The translations under genes and the position numbers were made by a program. From Chloroflexota bacterium (GTDB lineage Bacteria > Chloroflexota > Anaerolineae > Anaerolineales > UBA11858), in NCBI GenBank assembly GCA_003513015.1, contig DOTA01000180.1, positions 2,515 through 10,195 on the forward strand: a stretch of 7,681 bases of DNA, written 5' to 3'. The notes under the pieces are model-generated. The model searched no databases. It was not told the origin of the DNA and saw only the letters and a list, made by a program, of their open reading frames with translations. Positions 6,141 through 7,681 of this stretch are shown here, in pieces. Each line of letters opens with the position of its first letter. The first letter of the stretch is position 1.

Positions 6141-7082
6141 CTAGGCGGAATGTTCTTCCAGAAAGTGGATGGCCTGCATACCCGCAGCCGCGCCCATCCC
6201 GGCGGAGGTAATCACCTGACGGAAATGCGAGTCGGCTACTTCACCGGCGGCAAACACACCGGGGACGCTGGTTTGCATGAAGCGGTCGGCGATCACATAG
6301 CCTTCTGCGTCCATGTCAACTTGTCCCTGGTAAAGTTGGGTGTTGGGATCATGCCCGATGAAGATGAAAACACCATCGATTTTCAATTCGGTTTCTGTAC
6401 CGGTTTTGAGGTTCTTCAGGGTAACGGCACTGACAATGCCATTCGCTTCTTTAACTTCCGCCACAGTGCTATCCCAAACAAATTCAACCTTGGGATTGTC
6501 AAAAGCACGCTTTTGCAGAATGGCCCCGGCTCGCAATTCATTGCGTCGGTGGATGATCTTGACGGAGTTGACATAGCGCGTCAGGAATAAACCTTCTTCG
6601 AGAGCGCTGTCGCCGCCGCCCACTACGATCACATCTTTGCCCTGGAAAAAGTGACCATCACAGGTGGCGCAGTAAGAAACCCCGCGCCCGGTCAGTTCGG
6701 TTTCTCCGGGAATATTCAAATGCCGCGGCGTCGCACCGGTGGAGAGGATCAGCGTTTCCGCGAGATATTCATTGCTCCAGGTTTTCACGCGAAATGGACG
6801 GGATGAAAAATCAATTTCGGTAACGGAATCAAACTCAAGTCGTGCGCCAAAGCGTTCAGCTTGCTTCTGGAAATTTTCAACCAACTCCGGGCCGCCAATC
6901 CCTTCAGGAAATCCGGGATAATTTTCCACGATGTGAGTCACTGAAACCTGCCCGCCCAATTCCATGCCACTAAGAATTAGGGGTTCCAGATTAGCGCGAG
7001 CAGTATATAACGCCGCGGCTAACCCGGCGGGGCCAGAGCCAATGATGAGGGTTTTGATGATCTTTTCGTTTGTATCTGTCAT
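6141..7082 (-). CDS. trxB: Thioredoxin reductase
   Basis: A 313-residue low-molecular-weight flavoprotein that uses NADPH to reduce thioredoxin in the cytosol. GSGPAG (15-20) is the FAD dinucleotide motif; ENYPGFP (53-59) and [11 protein letters not shown] (117-127) are conserved. The redox-active disulfide is C138-A-T-C141 in [16 protein letters not shown] (155-160) binds NADPH, and HRRNELRA (178-185) supplies the basic residues that recognise the 2'-phosphate, which favours NADPH. GHDPNT (243-248) and the C-terminal FAD segment FAAGEVAD (277-284) follow; the usual Asp of the AAGD motif is Glu281 here. Length is typical. The ATG is 15 bases after the groES stop and has only a weak purine-rich region, GAAAGA, upstream. 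Expression probably depends on cotranscription with groES. A ferredoxin-type reductase is less likely because the CxxC motif is intact. Confidence 0.96.
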   Translation of the reverse strand: MTDTNEKIIKTLIIGSGPAGLAAALYTARANLEPLILSGMELGGQVSVTHIVENYPGFPEGIGGPELVENFQKQAERFGARLEFDSVTEIDFSSRPFRVKTWSNEYLAETLILSTGATPRHLNIPGETELTGRGVSYCATCDGHFFQGKDVIVVGGGDSALEEGLFLTRYVNSVKIIHRRNELRAGAILQKRAFDNPKVEFVWDSTVAEVKEANGIVSAVTLKNLKTGTETELKIDGVFIFIGHDPNTQLYQGQVDMDAEGYVIADRFMQTSVPGVFAAGEVADSHFRQVITSAGMGAAAGMQAIHFLEEHSA

Positions 7083-7097
7083 GTTTTTCTTTCAGAG

Positions 7098-7379
7098 TTA
7101 GTCTCTGACCACCGCGAGGATATCACCAGCATCCATAATGAGGTGCTCGACACCATCAATTTTAATTTCAGTACCAGTGTACTTAGGAAATAGCACTTTT
7201 TGGCCTACTTCAACAGGAATTTCGTCTTCTTCATCGCCAATCGCAATCACCAAACCGGTTTGCGGTTTTTCTTTGGCGGTATCGGGGATATACAAACCAC
7301 TGCTGGTGCGACTTTCTTCTTCCAAAGGTCTGATGAGAACGCGCTCACCCAGGGGTTGAATTTTGATATTTTCGCTCAT
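7098..7379 (-). CDS. groES: GroES co-chaperonin (Hsp10)
   Basis: A 93-residue GroES that caps the GroEL ring in ATP-driven protein folding in the cytosol. The N-terminal strand IQPLGERVLIRP (7-18) is typical. The mobile loop (about 20-32) carries the hydrophobic tripeptide L29-Y30-I31, which docks on GroEL. The roof loop is acidic (DEEDEIP), and KVLFPKYTGTEIKIDG then LIMDAGDILAVV forms the conserved C-terminal barrel. AAGGAG (minus strand, 7396-7391) lies 11 bases before the ATG at 7379; a TTG at 7385 is only 5 bases from it and would add Met-Lys, so the start is uncertain by two codons. No groEL follows: the next gene, 15 bases on, is trxB. No CIRCE (HrcA operator) was found upstream. Confidence 0.95.
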   Translation of the reverse strand: MSENIKIQPLGERVLIRPLEEESRTSSGLYIPDTAKEKPQTGLVIAIGDEEDEIPVEVGQKVLFPKYTGTEIKIDGVEHLIMDAGDILAVVRD

Positions 7380-7453
7380 CTTCAAAAAGACTCCTTTTTA
7401 TTAGATTATTTTAAATAGATTTTACCAAACGAATTTTTCATCGCTGGTCAATT

Positions 7454-7459
7454 ATTATA
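7454..7459 (-). promoter_or_regulatory. Possible -10 box for the groES-trxB-mdh cluster
   Basis: A perfect TATAAT on the minus strand lies about 75 bases before the groES ATG, in an AT-rich spacer (7386-7529) downstream of a terminator for the gene to the right. A promoter is expected in this spacer. I see no convincing -35 at 16-18 bases, and the region offers several other AT-rich hexamers, so the position is tentative. Confidence 0.3.
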
Positions 7460-7529
7460 TTACCGGTGTATAAACACTATATCAGATGCGAGTGATCAAT
7501 AAAAGTTACATAAGAGTTGTGTTAACCAA

Positions 7530-7560
7530 AACGAGCGTTGCATTTGGAGCAACGCTCGTT
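7530..7560 (-). terminator. Intrinsic terminator of the right-edge gene
   Basis: AACGAGCGTTGC (7530-7541) and GCAACGCTCGTT (7549-7560) form a perfect 12-bp stem with a 7-base loop, 21 bases beyond the stop of the leftward partial gene. The minus-strand tail after the stem is TTTGG, a short T-run, so termination is likely but not maximal. It separates that gene from groES. Confidence 0.75.
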
Positions 7561-7581
7561 GAGTTTTAATAAGCGCCAGGT

Positions 7582-7681
7582 TTAGCGCCGATCACGTCCA
7601 CTATTACTACGGCGATCACCGCTGCTACGGTTACTGGAACGTTGCCCGCCCGAAGATGGCTTGCGGCTGCGGCCAGCGCGG
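7582..7681 (-). CDS. C-terminal end of an Arg/Ser/Gly-rich protein (partial)
   Basis: The last 32 codons of a leftward gene that begins outside the window; the stop is TAA at 7584-7582. The visible tail, with segments such as RAGRSRKPSSGGQRSS and SGDRRSNSGRDRR, is very rich in Arg, Ser, Gly and Asn and has no hydrophobic core. Such basic, disordered tails are typical of DEAD-box RNA helicases (RhlE/CsdA type) and of small RRM RNA-binding proteins, where they add non-specific RNA affinity. No folded domain is visible, so the family cannot be decided here. The hairpin terminator 21 bases downstream supports this as a real gene end. Confidence 0.6.
   Translation of the reverse strand, partial: RAGRSRKPSSGGQRSSNRSSGDRRSNSGRDRR

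Noticed and set aside
6108..6590. A 160-codon open frame on the plus strand antisense to trxB
   Set aside because: It lies entirely opposite a clear thioredoxin reductase, has no recognisable domain, and looks like the mirror of codon bias in the real gene.
7386..7529. CIRCE (HrcA) operator or heat-shock element before groES
   Set aside because: No TTAGCACTC-N9-GAGTGCTAA-like inverted repeat is present; CACT...AGTG at 7477-7496 is far too short and lacks the CIRCE arms.

Overview
The window looks like an ordinary chromosomal segment from a member of the Chloroflexota, probably Anaerolineae-like. Three things point there: the malate dehydrogenase, which as I recall it closely resembles the Chloroflexus LDH-like enzyme; a membrane protein with Thr/Pro-rich linkers and LysM domains whose cysteine pattern I associate with Anaerolineae; and a type-2 IPP isomerase next to a short-chain polyprenyl diphosphate synthase. 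The assignment comes from family knowledge and was not searched.

Layout, left to right. An acyl carrier protein gene (40-279, minus) diverges from a two-gene isoprenoid operon (448-2500, plus): type-2 isopentenyl-diphosphate isomerase (fni), then a GGPP-type polyprenyl synthase starting one base after the fni stop. The divergent 168-base spacer holds a near-consensus promoter for fni and three inverted repeats. The isoprenoid operon converges on hemW (2509-3708, minus), a radical-SAM heme chaperone, with only 8 bases between the stops. HemW diverges from a zinc-ribbon / single-TM / double-LysM / beta-sandwich protein (3829-4980, plus), the least characterised gene here. A strong bidirectional terminator (5048-5078) separates it from a leftward cluster read groES - trxB - mdh (7379 down to 5149): GroES co-chaperonin, thioredoxin reductase and malate dehydrogenase. 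A hairpin lies between trxB and mdh. At the right edge the last 32 codons of an Arg/Ser/Gly-rich protein, such as an RNA helicase or RNA-binding protein tail, end before their own hairpin terminator.

How the genes fit together: fni and the prenyl synthase supply and condense C5 units for longer isoprenoids. ACP carries fatty-acid intermediates, so the divergent pair is a lipid-building neighbourhood. GroES and TrxB form a protein-folding and thiol-redox pair, with MDH as a central-metabolism gene attached downstream. No mobile element, CRISPR array, tRNA, rRNA or obvious defence system was seen. I found no convincing new system; the most interesting items are the LysM protein, the operator-like repeats between acpP and fni, the sequence after the mdh stop, and a GroES gene without GroEL beside it.
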